From Pararhizobium arenae (lineage in GTDB: Bacteria > Pseudomonadota > Alphaproteobacteria > Rhizobiales > Rhizobiaceae), in assembly GCF_001931685.1 (NCBI RefSeq), contig NZ_MOOY01000001.1, forward strand, positions 558,001 through 622,000: a stretch of 64,000 nt of DNA, in the 5' to 3' direction. A model generated the notes under the pieces. The model saw only the letters and a list, made by a program, of their open reading frames with translations, made no database searches and was not told the origin of the DNA. The translations under genes were made by a program, and so were the position numbers. Positions 12,959 through 22,100 of the stretch are shown here, piece by piece (the stretch's first letter is position 1; each line of letters starts with the position of its first letter).

Positions 12959-13996
12959 TTACGGCTGCTCGAGGCGCTGTTTGAGAAGGTTCAGATACTC
13001 CTCGTTGCCGTCAGGTTCCGTTTGCTGGGCGGGAGCCGTGCAGCTCGCCTTGTAATCGAGCGCCATACCCGCCTTGACGCAGACGCCGACCTGCCATCCC
13101 GGCGGCAAGGCCGTGAGATCGACAGTCTTCCATTTCGGATGGCCGGTTTGCTTGAGGCGGTCGAGATTGTTGATGACCAGGTTGGAAAAATCGGAAACGG
13201 CCTTGCAGCTCTCGCGCTGGTAGGCGTTGCGTTTGATATCGTAGTCGTAGGTCATCATCACCGCCTTGACGGCGATCAGATCGACAGGCTCCTCCTGGAA
13301 ACCATAGGTCCCGGCCTCGATGCGAGCCTTCGTATAGGTCGCGAGCAACGGTGCCTGGGTGATCGGCAGCAGATGGAACTTCGCCCCATCGATAGTGTCT
13401 CCGGCGAAAAGCGATGCCGGCGCACCAGCGACATAGAAGAACGCGTCGAGCTCTCCTGAAAGCAATTTCGGCAGTGCCGCGTCTGGATTGAGCGGCAGTT
13501 TCTCCGCGGGCTCGACCTGCAATATGTCGAGCACGAGGGACGCCGTGAGGAAGGTGCCGCTGTCCTTCACGCCGACGGCAACCTTCTTTCCGGCAAGCGC
13601 CTTGACGTCCGCGATTTCGCGGCGGGCCAGTATATGGATTTCCTCGTCGTAGAGCGGGAACATGATGCGCACGCCCTTCACCGCCTGCTGCACTTCCGGA
13701 TCGTTTGCCTCGAACGTCTTGAGGTATTCCAGCACATCGCTCTGCACGATACCGAACTGGGTGTTGCGCCGGTTGCGAACGCCGACGAAGTTTTCGAGGG
13801 AGCCTGCGCTCTCACGCACGTTCAGCGTCAGGCCGCAGGTATTGCTAAGCCCGGCGATATCCCTGCCGATCTGGATATAGGTCCCCTGCGCTCCACCGGT
13901 CATGATGTTCTTCTCAAATTCGGCGGCGTGAACCGGACTGCCGCCCGTCGCCATGGCCAACAGGAAAAGAACAAGAATTTGCCGGGGAAAACGCAT
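12959..13996 (-). CDS. TAXI-family periplasmic solute-binding protein
   Basis: The 345-residue protein starts with a signal peptide (RFPRQILVLFLLAMATGGSPVHAAEF). The TAXI hallmark follows as MTGGAQGTYIQIGRDIAGL, then RESAGSLENFVGVRN and FGIVQSDVLEYL. This family supplies ligand to TRAP transporters of the TAXI type, which carry organic acids such as C4-dicarboxylates or glutamate. No TRAP membrane subunit lies in this window, so it is an orphan here. I start at the ATG at 13996, which has GGAG about 6 bases upstream. It sits 31 bases after a coiled-coil membrane protein on the same strand. Confidence 0.88.
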   Translation of the reverse strand: MRFPRQILVLFLLAMATGGSPVHAAEFEKNIMTGGAQGTYIQIGRDIAGLSNTCGLTLNVRESAGSLENFVGVRNRRNTQFGIVQSDVLEYLKTFEANDPEVQQAVKGVRIMFPLYDEEIHILARREIADVKALAGKKVAVGVKDSGTFLTASLVLDILQVEPAEKLPLNPDAALPKLLSGELDAFFYVAGAPASLFAGDTIDGAKFHLLPITQAPLLATYTKARIEAGTYGFQEEPVDLIAVKAVMMTYDYDIKRNAYQRESCKAVSDFSNLVINNLDRLKQTGHPKWKTVDLTALPPGWQVGVCVKAGMALDYKASCTAPAQQTEPDGNEEYLNLLKQRLEQP

Positions 13997-14027
13997 CTCT
14001 GTCTCCATGATCTGCCGCGCCGCGGCG

Positions 14028-15023
14028 TCAGCAATCGCTCTTCAGTTCACGCATCAGGTTTCGCATCACGATCAGCGGAACCCTGTCGAACACACCGTCC
14101 AGTGCGTCGGTCACACAGGCACCGGAGGAAAGCTCGTCTTGCAGCTGCCGGCGTCTTTGATCATCGAGCGCGTTGAGACCCGGCTGACTATCAAGCAAGG
14201 CGGCGATCTGAGCCCCATCGCGGGGCGGACGGCCCGTGCCATCGGTCGGCGGCTGCTTCGCCGGCTCGGCTTGCATGGGTTGCGGGCGAGTTTCCGCTTT
14301 CGCGTCGGGTGTCGCAAGCCGAAGCTCCAGCGCCGCGACCCTTGCCCTTTGTGTTGCAATCTCCCGCTCCAGCCCGGGAATGCGTTCTTTTTGAAGCGTT
14401 TCGAGTTTTTCCTCGGCAGCTTCCGCCCTGGCCTGCGCCGCAATCAGCAAAGACTGCGCGCGAGCCTGCGCATCGCCGCGTTGACCGCTCTCGACGCGCA
14501 GTTGCTCCGCTTCGCTGGCGAGCGCGTCGACCTTTGCCCGTAGGCCGGCAATGATGTCGGCGTCTCGGCGAGCCGCGCCTCGCGCGGTCTGTAGGTCCGA
14601 TGCAAGCCGAGCCTTTTCCTGCGCGTTCGTGGCGCCATCTGCTTTCAGGGCATCCAGCTGCCTCTCAAGATCGGTGATTGTCGCATCCCGCTTGTCGAGC
14701 AGTCGGTTAAGTTTCGGCACTTCGTTCAGCTGAAGATTGGCATAGTCCTGTTCCAGTTCGCCCGCCCACTGTCCCGCGTTGCGCTTCAGTGCCTCAATGT
14801 CCGCGGCGAGTTTCGTGCGATCAGTTTCAGCTTTCGCGAGCTTGTCGGCAAGTTCGGCATTCGCCGTATTCAGACCTGCAATTTCAGCCTGCAGATTTTG
14901 GCGGACGAACCAGCCGTAGACGCCGGCGCCGATCATCAGAAGGCAAAGCAGGGCTGCGAGCACGAAGCCGGCAGAGGAACCGCCTTGCGTCAGCTGCGTG
15001 TTTCTACCCCATCGATTGCTCAT
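14028..15023 (-). CDS. Membrane-anchored coiled-coil protein of unknown function
   Basis: I do not recognise a named family. The 331-residue protein has a short cytoplasmic N-terminus, one membrane segment at about residues 17-38 (AGFVLAALLCLLMIGAGVYGW), and a long heptad-rich coiled coil from about 40 to 230, rich in Ala, Glu, Leu, Lys and Arg. A Pro-rich linker follows (PDAKAETRPQPMQAEPAKQPP). The small C-terminal domain carries two cysteines (SSGACVTDAL and the final KSDC) that could form a disulfide. The coiled coil and tail would lie in the periplasm. The gene is followed 31 bases later by the TAXI protein gene, so the two are probably co-transcribed. Confidence 0.75.
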   Translation of the reverse strand: MSNRWGRNTQLTQGGSSAGFVLAALLCLLMIGAGVYGWFVRQNLQAEIAGLNTANAELADKLAKAETDRTKLAADIEALKRNAGQWAGELEQDYANLQLNEVPKLNRLLDKRDATITDLERQLDALKADGATNAQEKARLASDLQTARGAARRDADIIAGLRAKVDALASEAEQLRVESGQRGDAQARAQSLLIAAQARAEAAEEKLETLQKERIPGLEREIATQRARVAALELRLATPDAKAETRPQPMQAEPAKQPPTDGTGRPPRDGAQIAALLDSQPGLNALDDQRRRQLQDELSSGACVTDALDGVFDRVPLIVMRNLMRELKSDC

Positions 15024-15119
15024 GCCTTATCCGTCGCAGCAGAAATCCCATATGATGGGTACGCCGAAACGGCAGATGTGGCAACCTGTCGGGCACGTGC
15101 CGACGATCGAAGCCAGCTA

Positions 15120-15146
15120 TTGATGTTCGCGCAAAATTCCCCACAT
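15120..15146 (+). promoter_or_regulatory. Candidate RpoH (heat-shock) promoter of hspQ
   Basis: A -35-like TTGATG (15120-15125) is followed after 13 bases by CCCCACAT (15139-15146), close to the heat-shock -10 element CCCCATNT. It lies 24 bases before the hspQ start, which fits a heat-shock gene. Confidence 0.5.
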
Positions 15147-15169
15147 AATGTAGTGGAAAGGAACCGAAC

Positions 15170-15502
15170 ATGATGAAGCAAAGAGACGCAAAATTTCAGA
15201 TCGGCCAGGTGGTACGCCATCGCGTGTTTCCGTTCCGTGGCGTCATTTTCGACGTCGATCCGGAATATGCAAACACTGAAGAGTGGTGGAATGCGATACC
15301 GGCCGAAATTCGTCCTTCAAAGGATCAGCCGTTCTATCACCTGTTGGCGGAGAACGACGAGACCGAATATGTCGCTTATGTCTCGGAACAGAACCTGGTT
15401 TCCGACGACAGCGGAACGCCCGTTCGCCACTCCCAGGTGAACGCGTTCTTCGATCCGAAAAGCGTTGGCCTGTACACTCCCAAGGCTGTCCAACGCCATT
15501 GA
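15170..15502 (+). CDS. hspQ: Heat shock protein HspQ
   Basis: The 110-residue protein matches HspQ: KFQIGQVVRHRVFPFRGVIFDVDPEYANTEEWW near the start, then QPFYHLLAENDE and YVAYVSEQNLV. In enterobacteria HspQ is a heat-induced protein that binds hemimethylated oriC DNA and acts as a specificity enhancer for the Lon protease. It is cytoplasmic. The start ATG ATG follows GGAAAGGAACC, so either ATG could serve. It is probably transcribed alone, between an RpoH-like promoter and a terminator. Confidence 0.92.
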   Translation: MMKQRDAKFQIGQVVRHRVFPFRGVIFDVDPEYANTEEWWNAIPAEIRPSKDQPFYHLLAENDETEYVAYVSEQNLVSDDSGTPVRHSQVNAFFDPKSVGLYTPKAVQRH

Positions 15503-15520
15503 TTGCGACACCAAGACGGT

Positions 15521-15556
15521 AAAAAGGGCCCGGCAGCGCTGCTGTCGGGCCCTTCT
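15521..15556. terminator. Bidirectional terminator between hspQ and ialB
   Basis: AGGGCCCG (15525-15532) pairs with CGGGCCCT (15546-15553). Further pairing is possible inside the loop. An A-run precedes the stem and a T-rich stretch follows it, so it can end transcription from both convergent genes. Confidence 0.8.
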
Positions 15557-15583
15557 TCATTCAATCCGCAATTTCGCGGCAGA

Positions 15584-16213
15584 TCAGTTCTGCTTGGCAG
15601 CCTTCTGGGCTTCCTCAAGCTTCTTGCGGGCGTCCTCGGCCTTCTTCTGCATTTCTTCCTGCAGCAGGCGCTGACGCTCTTCAAGCTTCGACTGCTCGAT
15701 CGGCTCGCCGTCATAAACGCCGGTGAAACCGGAAAGCGAAAGCTTGATCGGGTTTGGCGCGCGCTGGAAGTTTACGGAGGTGAAGACCACTTCGCCACCC
15801 TTCTTGAGGCTTGCGAGAACCGCGTCGCTCAGAGGAACTTCGGCGACGCACTTGTCAGGCATGCAAACGGCGTAATCGAGCTTGGAACCCTTGCCGCCAT
15901 CGATCTGCATCTGGATGCCCGGCGGAATCATACGCGCGGAAGGAACGGAAACCTGCAGGATCTTGCGGTTCACCTTGCCCTGGACGTTGATGAGACCGAC
16001 CGCCGTGATCAACTGACCGTTATTGGCGGTCAGAAGGTTCTGGACGATGCAGACATCATTGTCTTCCTGCTTGGTGCAAACCTTGAACCATCCCTGCGGG
16101 CGGCTGGCATTTGCCTGCTGGGCTACGGAAACGGCCGGTGTCGCGGCAACGGCAACGGCACCCGCAAATGCCGCCAGCGCAGCCTTTTTCGTGAAGTTTG
16201 ACTTGAAGATCAT
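15584..16213 (-). CDS. Invasion-associated locus B (IalB) family periplasmic protein
   Basis: The 209-residue protein has a clear Sec signal peptide (KKAALAAFAGAVAVAATPAVSVAQQ, about residues 9-33). The IalB domain follows, with WFKVCTKQEDNDVCIVQNLL, RMIPPGIQMQIDGGK and LDYAVCMPDKCVAEVPL. The cysteines are typical and probably form disulfides. The C-terminal 35 residues are a charged helix rich in Lys, Glu and Gln, longer than the minimal family domain. IalB was first linked to erythrocyte invasion in Bartonella, but most rhizobial members have no known role. Confidence 0.88.
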   Translation of the reverse strand: MIFKSNFTKKAALAAFAGAVAVAATPAVSVAQQANASRPQGWFKVCTKQEDNDVCIVQNLLTANNGQLITAVGLINVQGKVNRKILQVSVPSARMIPPGIQMQIDGGKGSKLDYAVCMPDKCVAEVPLSDAVLASLKKGGEVVFTSVNFQRAPNPIKLSLSGFTGVYDGEPIEQSKLEERQRLLQEEMQKKAEDARKKLEEAQKAAKQN

Positions 16214-16487
16214 GGCGATATCCGTCTCCTGAATTCCGGTCGTTGAGCGATCCTGGCCGCTCGGTCATCTCTGGTCATTCGCCCGCTCTCCTGTTGGGAA
16301 AATAAGGCAATTGCATGACCCTTGTCTCAGGACACACCTGTTACAATGCAAGTGATCCGATATCCAGTCTTTCCTTCATGAAATTGCCCGATGAAGAGCG
16401 GAAATTGAACGTGCCAGCAATTGGAAAAGCGCGGTTACGTGCTAGTTTGCCGTGAATCACATGGCATGTTGCGGCGGGAGGTGACCT

Positions 16488-18302
16488 TTGCGCGCTTTGG
16501 TTTTTGGCTTGTTTTCTCTGGCGGCATCCCTTGCTGCGACGGCTCCCGCAATGGCGGAGCCGGTCCACGCCATCTCGATGCACGGCCAGCCTGCGCTGCC
16601 AGCCGATTTCAAGAATTTCCCCTACGCGAACCCGAATGTGAAGAAAGGCGGCAAGGTCGCCTACGGGGTGGTAGGTACCTTCGACAGTCTCAATCCCTTC
16701 ATTCTGAAAAGCATGCGCACCACCGCGCGCGGCATGCTTGACCCGGAATATGGCAACCTCGTTTACGATTCGCTGATGCAGCGTTCCCGCGACGAGCCGT
16801 TCTCGCTTTATCCGCTTCTTGCCGAAACCGTCGAATGGGATGACGACCGCACTTTCATCCAGTTCAATATCAATCCCAGGGCGAAATGGGCAGACGGGCA
16901 GCCGGTGACGCCGGAAGACGTGATTTTCACGTTCGAACTGTTCCGCGACAAGGGCCGCGTGCCGTTCAGCACCCGTATGGCCAAGGTCGCCAAGCTGGAA
17001 AAGGTTGGCGATCGGAGTGTGCGCTTTACCTTCAACGACGAAGCCGACCGCGAATTTCCGCTGCTGATCGCGATGACGCCGATCCTGCCGAAACACGCCA
17101 CGGATGTCGCGACCTTCGATCAGACGTCGTTGAAATTCCCTTTGGGTTCCGGGCCCTATCAGGTCGCGGAGGTGAAGGCCGGCGAACGGATCGTCTACAA
17201 GCGCAACCCGGATTACTGGGCAAAGGATCTGCCCTCCAAGGTTGGCTTCGACAACTACGACCAGATTTCGGTCGAGTATTTCCTACAGGAAAATTCGCTG
17301 TTCGAAGCCTTCAAGAAGGGCGAAGTCGATATCTATGCGGAAGGCAGCCCGACCAAATGGGCACGCAGCTATAATTTCCCGGCGGTTCAGTCCGGTGACG
17401 TCGTCAAGGATGAATTCACCCCGAAAACGCCATCGGGCATGCTTGGTTTCGTCTTCAACACCCGCAAGCCGATCTTCGCCGACGCCAAGCTGCGTCAGGG
17501 CCTCGCCATGGCGTTCGATTTCGAGTGGGTGAACAAAAACCTGTTCGACAATGCCTATACGCGCACGCAAAGCTTCTGGCAGAACTCCAATCTCTCCTAC
17601 CTCGACAAGCCCGCCGATGACCGCGAACTCGCCCTGCTCGGAGACATCAGAAACCGTATCAATCCCAAGGTACTGGACGGCACATACCGCCTTCCCGTAA
17701 CCGATGCGACCGGCAGGGATCGAAACGTGCTGCGGGAAGCCGTAACGCTGCTGCGTGAGGCCGGTTATTCGATCAAGGACGGAAAAATGCTGGATGCCAA
17801 GGGCACAGCGCTATCCTTCGAAATCATGACGCAGAACGAGGGACAGGAAAAGCTGGCGCTGGCCTACCAGCGCTTTCTTACGGCACTGGGCATTTCAGCG
17901 TCCGTGCGCACGGTCGACGATTCGCAGTACCAGCAGCGCAGCCAGTCATTCGACTACGATGTGATCATCAAATCCTTCCCGTCGTCCCTGTCACCAGGCA
18001 TCGAGCAGGTCGGCCGCTGGACATCTACGGCTCGGGATCGTCAGGGAAGCGACAACTTTGCCGGCGTGGCCGACACGGACGTCGATACACTGGTCAACAA
18101 TATCCTGCAGGCAAGAACGGTCGAGGACTTCACGGCCGCAGTCCGCGCCCATGACCGGATGCTGGTGTCGAATTTCTACCTCGTCCCGCTTTACCATATC
18201 TCCGCCCAGTGGGTTGCACGCCAGAAGCATATCGGGCGCCCCGACACAAACCCCTTGTACGGCTATCAGTTGCCCGCGTGGTGGGATGCCCGCGTTCAAT
18301 AG
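16488..18302 (+). CDS. Family 5 extracellular solute-binding protein (YejA-like)
   Basis: The 604-residue periplasmic protein binds peptides or related compounds for an ABC importer. The signal peptide RALVFGLFSLAASLAATAPAMA ends near residue 23. HAISMHGQPALP, the SBP_bac_5 region (DSLNPFILKSMRTTARGM, WADGQPVTPEDVIFTFELF, GSGPYQVAEVKAGERIVY) and ARQKHIGRPDTNPL follow, the last like YejA. The start is a TTG preceded by GGGAGGTGACC; this strong ribosome-binding site decides it. No ABC permease or ATPase gene lies beside it, so the cognate transporter must be elsewhere. Confidence 0.88.
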   Translation: MRALVFGLFSLAASLAATAPAMAEPVHAISMHGQPALPADFKNFPYANPNVKKGGKVAYGVVGTFDSLNPFILKSMRTTARGMLDPEYGNLVYDSLMQRSRDEPFSLYPLLAETVEWDDDRTFIQFNINPRAKWADGQPVTPEDVIFTFELFRDKGRVPFSTRMAKVAKLEKVGDRSVRFTFNDEADREFPLLIAMTPILPKHATDVATFDQTSLKFPLGSGPYQVAEVKAGERIVYKRNPDYWAKDLPSKVGFDNYDQISVEYFLQENSLFEAFKKGEVDIYAEGSPTKWARSYNFPAVQSGDVVKDEFTPKTPSGMLGFVFNTRKPIFADAKLRQGLAMAFDFEWVNKNLFDNAYTRTQSFWQNSNLSYLDKPADDRELALLGDIRNRINPKVLDGTYRLPVTDATGRDRNVLREAVTLLREAGYSIKDGKMLDAKGTALSFEIMTQNEGQEKLALAYQRFLTALGISASVRTVDDSQYQQRSQSFDYDVIIKSFPSSLSPGIEQVGRWTSTARDRQGSDNFAGVADTDVDTLVNNILQARTVEDFTAAVRAHDRMLVSNFYLVPLYHISAQWVARQKHIGRPDTNPLYGYQLPAWWDARVQ

Positions 18303-18402
18303 GTGCATGCCTTGGTTGGTATACTCCAGGTAACGCATTGAACGCCGGTCGATGATCTCCTATGTCGGCTGTTCCGGAACGCTGAAGGAAGGAACACCCG
18401 GC

Positions 18403-19062
18403 ATGGAACATATCGTCGTGGACGTCGTATCGGATGTCGTGTGCCCCTGGTGCTTTCTCGGCAAGGCGCGGTTGGAGCGGGCGATCGATCAGGTCTCCGG
18501 CGAGATGCTCGTGACGGTCAACTGGCGCCCCTATCAGCTCAATCCCGATCTTCCGCCGGAAGGCGTCGATCATAAGGCGCATCTCGCTGCAAAGCTTGGT
18601 GGCGCGGCGGCTGTTGCGCAGGCCCATGGGCGGCTGGCGGAGCTTGGCCTCCAGGACGGCATCGCCTTCGATTTCGATGCGGTCAAGATCAGCCCCAACA
18701 CGCTGGATGCCCATCGGCTGCTTCGCTGGGCTGGCAATGAAGGTCGTCAGAACGAGGTCGCCAACGCCCTCTTCAGCGCCTACTTTGAAGAAGGGCGCAA
18801 TGTTGGCGATCCAAACGTGCTTCGAGATATCGCTGCGAAGAATGGCCTCGATGCCGCTGTGATCGACGTGCTGCTCGCCTCCGATGCGGACAAGCAAGCA
18901 ATCGGCGAAGAAATCTCAATGGCTCAGGATATGGGCGTCAGCGGCGTCCCCTGTTTCATCATCGACAGCAAATACGCTGTTATGGGTGCGCAGTCCGTCG
19001 AAGTGTTGGCGAACGCATTTCGCGAGATTGCGGCGATGAAGGACCCGAAACAGGTCAATTAA
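18403..19062 (+). CDS. DsbA-family oxidoreductase, FrnE-like
   Basis: The 219-residue protein has the thioredoxin-fold DSBA layout of FrnE and 2-hydroxychromene-2-carboxylate isomerase relatives. The active-site CPWC is at residues 14-17 after a short strand, NPDLPPEGVDHKAHLAAKLG follows, and the C-terminal GVSGVPCFIIDSKYAVMGAQ carries the cis-proline. There is no signal peptide, so it should act in the cytoplasm. The ATG at 18403 was chosen because AGGAAGGAAC precedes it and the upstream 17 codons are not conserved-looking. It may be co-transcribed with the binding-protein gene 100 bases upstream. Confidence 0.88.
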   Translation: MEHIVVDVVSDVVCPWCFLGKARLERAIDQVSGEMLVTVNWRPYQLNPDLPPEGVDHKAHLAAKLGGAAAVAQAHGRLAELGLQDGIAFDFDAVKISPNTLDAHRLLRWAGNEGRQNEVANALFSAYFEEGRNVGDPNVLRDIAAKNGLDAAVIDVLLASDADKQAIGEEISMAQDMGVSGVPCFIIDSKYAVMGAQSVEVLANAFREIAAMKDPKQVN

Positions 19063-19137
19063 GCAAGGCTGAAGCGCTTAGACCACCCGCCCCCGGTCAC
19101 TGTCCGGCATGTCGGTTTTACCCCAGTCCTCCACCGG

Positions 19138-19166
19138 CTCGCCCTCGAATCAACGCCGAGGGCGAG
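19138..19166. terminator. Strong hairpin between dsbA-like gene and mfd
   Basis: A perfect 10-bp stem (19138-19147 with 19157-19166) closes a 9-base loop between two convergent genes. No T-run follows on either strand, so it may act with Rho or as an RNA 3'-end stabiliser. Confidence 0.55.
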
Positions 19167-19179
19167 GATCGTGCATGTT

Positions 19180-22100
19180 TCAAGTCTCCTTGGCCAAGGC
19201 GGCAAGCTGCGTCATCACGACGGCGGCGCCTGAAAGACGCTTTTCCGGTGTCGGGAAATCCCGCTGCAGGAACAGGCTCTGATCCGGCCTGATCTTCGCC
19301 AGCGTGCCCTGCTTGGCGATATAGCCGACAAGTGCGGCCGGGTTCGGGAATTCGCGGTTGCGGAACTGCACCACGACACCCTTGGGACCGGCATCGAGCT
19401 TTTCGACATTGGCGGTTCGGCACAGCGACTTGATGTAGACGATCTTCAACAGATGCTGCACTTCGAGCGGCAGCGGCCCGAAACGATCGATCAGTTCGGC
19501 GCCGAAGGCATCGATTTCCGAGAGTTCCGTGATCTCGCCCAGACGACGATAGAGGCCGAGACGCAGGTGCAGGTCAGGCACGTATTCGTCGGGTATCATG
19601 ACCGGCGTGCCGACCGAAATCTGCGGCGACCAGCCGGTGTCGATGATCTCTTCCTCGCCCTTCAGTTCGGCAACGGCCTCTTCGAGCATCTGCTGGTAAA
19701 GCTCGAAGCCGACCTCCTTGATATGGCCGGACTGCTCGTCGCCAAGCAGGTTCCCGGCGCCACGAATATCGAGATCGTGGCTGGCGAGCTGGAAGCCTGC
19801 GCCCAGCGTGTCAAGCGACTGGAGAACTTTCAGGCGGCGCTCCGCGGTGCCCGTCAGCTTCTTGTTCACCGGAAGCGTGAACAGCGCGAAGGCCCTCACC
19901 TTCGAGCGCCCGACACGGCCGCGCAGCTGGTAGAGTTGCGCCAGCCCGAACATATCGGCGCGATGCACAATCAGCGTGTTGGCGGTCGGAACATCAAGGC
20001 CCGATTCCACGATCGTGGTGGAGAGCAAGACGTCGTAACGGCCCTCATAGAAGGCGTTCATGATGTCTTCCAGCTCCGTTGCCGGCATCTGGCCGTGAGC
20101 GACGGCAACCTTGAGCTCCGGCACGCTCGACTGGAGGAATTCATGAATTTCGGAGAGATCGCTGAGACGCGGGCAGACATAGAAACTTTGCCCGCCGCGA
20201 TAGTGCTCGCGCATCAGCGTCTCGCGGATCACCAGGGCATCAAACGGCGAAATAAAGGTGCGCACGGCCATGCGGTCCACGGGCGGCGTGGTGATCAGCG
20301 AAAGTTCGCGCACACCCGTCAGCGCCAGTTGGAGCGTTCGGGGAATCGGCGTGGCCGAGAGTGTCAGCACATGTATATCGGATTTGAGCTCCTTCAGCCG
20401 CTCCTTGTGCTTGACGCCGAAATGCTGCTCCTCGTCAATTATGAGAAGGCCGAGATTGGCAAACTTGATCGAACTGCCGAGCAGTGCATGGGTGCCGACG
20501 ACGATGTCGGTCTTGCCGTCGGCGACTTCCTTCTTCGTCAACGCCAGCTCCTTGGAGCCGACAAGGCGGGATGCCTGCGCGATGCGAACGGGTAGCCCGC
20601 GGAAACGCTCGGAGAACGAACGGAAATGCTGGCGGGCGAGCAATGTGGTCGGAACCACCACGGCCACCTGAACACCGTTCATCGCCGCCACGAAAGCCGC
20701 GCGCAGGGCCACTTCCGTCTTGCCGAAGCCGACGTCGCCGCACACGAGGCGATCCATGGGCCGCCCCGCCCCGAGATCGTCGCGGACGGCTTCGATGGAG
20801 TTCAGCTGATCCTCGGTTTCCTCGTAGGGGAAACGGGCAGCGAACTCGTCGTAGAGCCCTTCCGGCGTTGTCAGCACAGGTGCCCGGCGTGTCAGGCGCT
20901 CGGCGGCGATGCGGATGAGACCGCCCGCCATATCCAAGAGCCGCTTCTTGAGTTTCGCCTTGCGGGCCTGCCAGGCGACGCCTCCCAGCTTGTCGAGAAC
21001 CGCATCGGTTCCTTCCGAGCCATAGCGCGAAAGAAGATCGATGTTTTCGACCGGCAGGAACAGCTTGGCGTCATCGGCATATACAAGTTCCAGGCAGGCG
21101 TGTGGAGCGCCTGCCGCCTCGATCGTTCGCAGCCCGACGAAGCGCCCGATGCCGTGTTCGGCGTGAACGACGATGCTGCCCTCGTCGAGGCCGGCGACTT
21201 CGGCGATGAAATCGGCGCCGCGGCGGCGACGCTTGGAGCGGCGCACCATGCGGTCGCCGAGGATATCCTGTTCGCCGATAACGACGAGATTACCGGTCTC
21301 GAAACCGCTTTCGAGGCTGAGCACACCGGAAGCCGCTTCGCCCGGCTTCAGCTTCATCACCTCGGAGAGCTTGGTCACGGGCTGAATATTTCCAAGCCCA
21401 TGCTCCGAGAGAACCTGAAGCAATCGATCCAGCGAGCCTTCGGACCACGCGGAAATCAGGACCTTCGCACCCTTCGAGCGGCGATCGGCGATGTACTTCA
21501 CCGCCTGATCAAAGACGTTGACGCGCTCGTTGTCCGGCGTTGCTTCCGTTGCGTTCTTCGCCCAGCGCACCCCAAGCCGCGCATCGATGGTCACAACCTG
21601 ACGGGCTTCTCCGTCATGCTCGACAAAAGGCGACAGCCGCACGGCCTGCCGGGAGATCAAGGCGGCGTTGAACGACTCGGCACTGAGATACAGCATCTCC
21701 GGCGGAACGGGCTTGTATGGCGTCCCCTGCGAAATCGCTGTCTTGCTAGGCGTCGCAGATTCCTGGCGGGCTTCGTAGTAATCCTGAATGAGCTTGCTGC
21801 GCTCCGCTGCCGCCTCGCGTGCAACGTGGTCTGTCACGATGCGAAAGCCGCCGAGATAGTCGAAGACGGTTTCAAGCCCGTCGTAGAACAGGGGCAGCCA
21901 GTGCTCCATGCCGGCATAGCGCCGGCCTTCCGAAACTGCCTGATAAAGGGCGTCGTCCCGCGTTGCCGCGCCAAACAGCGACAGGTAGCCGGTGCGGAAA
22001 TGGCTGATGGTTTCAGGCGTCAGCGACACCTCGCTCATAGGGCTGAGGTCGAGCGACTTCGCCTGTCCGGTCGTGCGCTGGCTTGCGGGATCGAAGGAGC

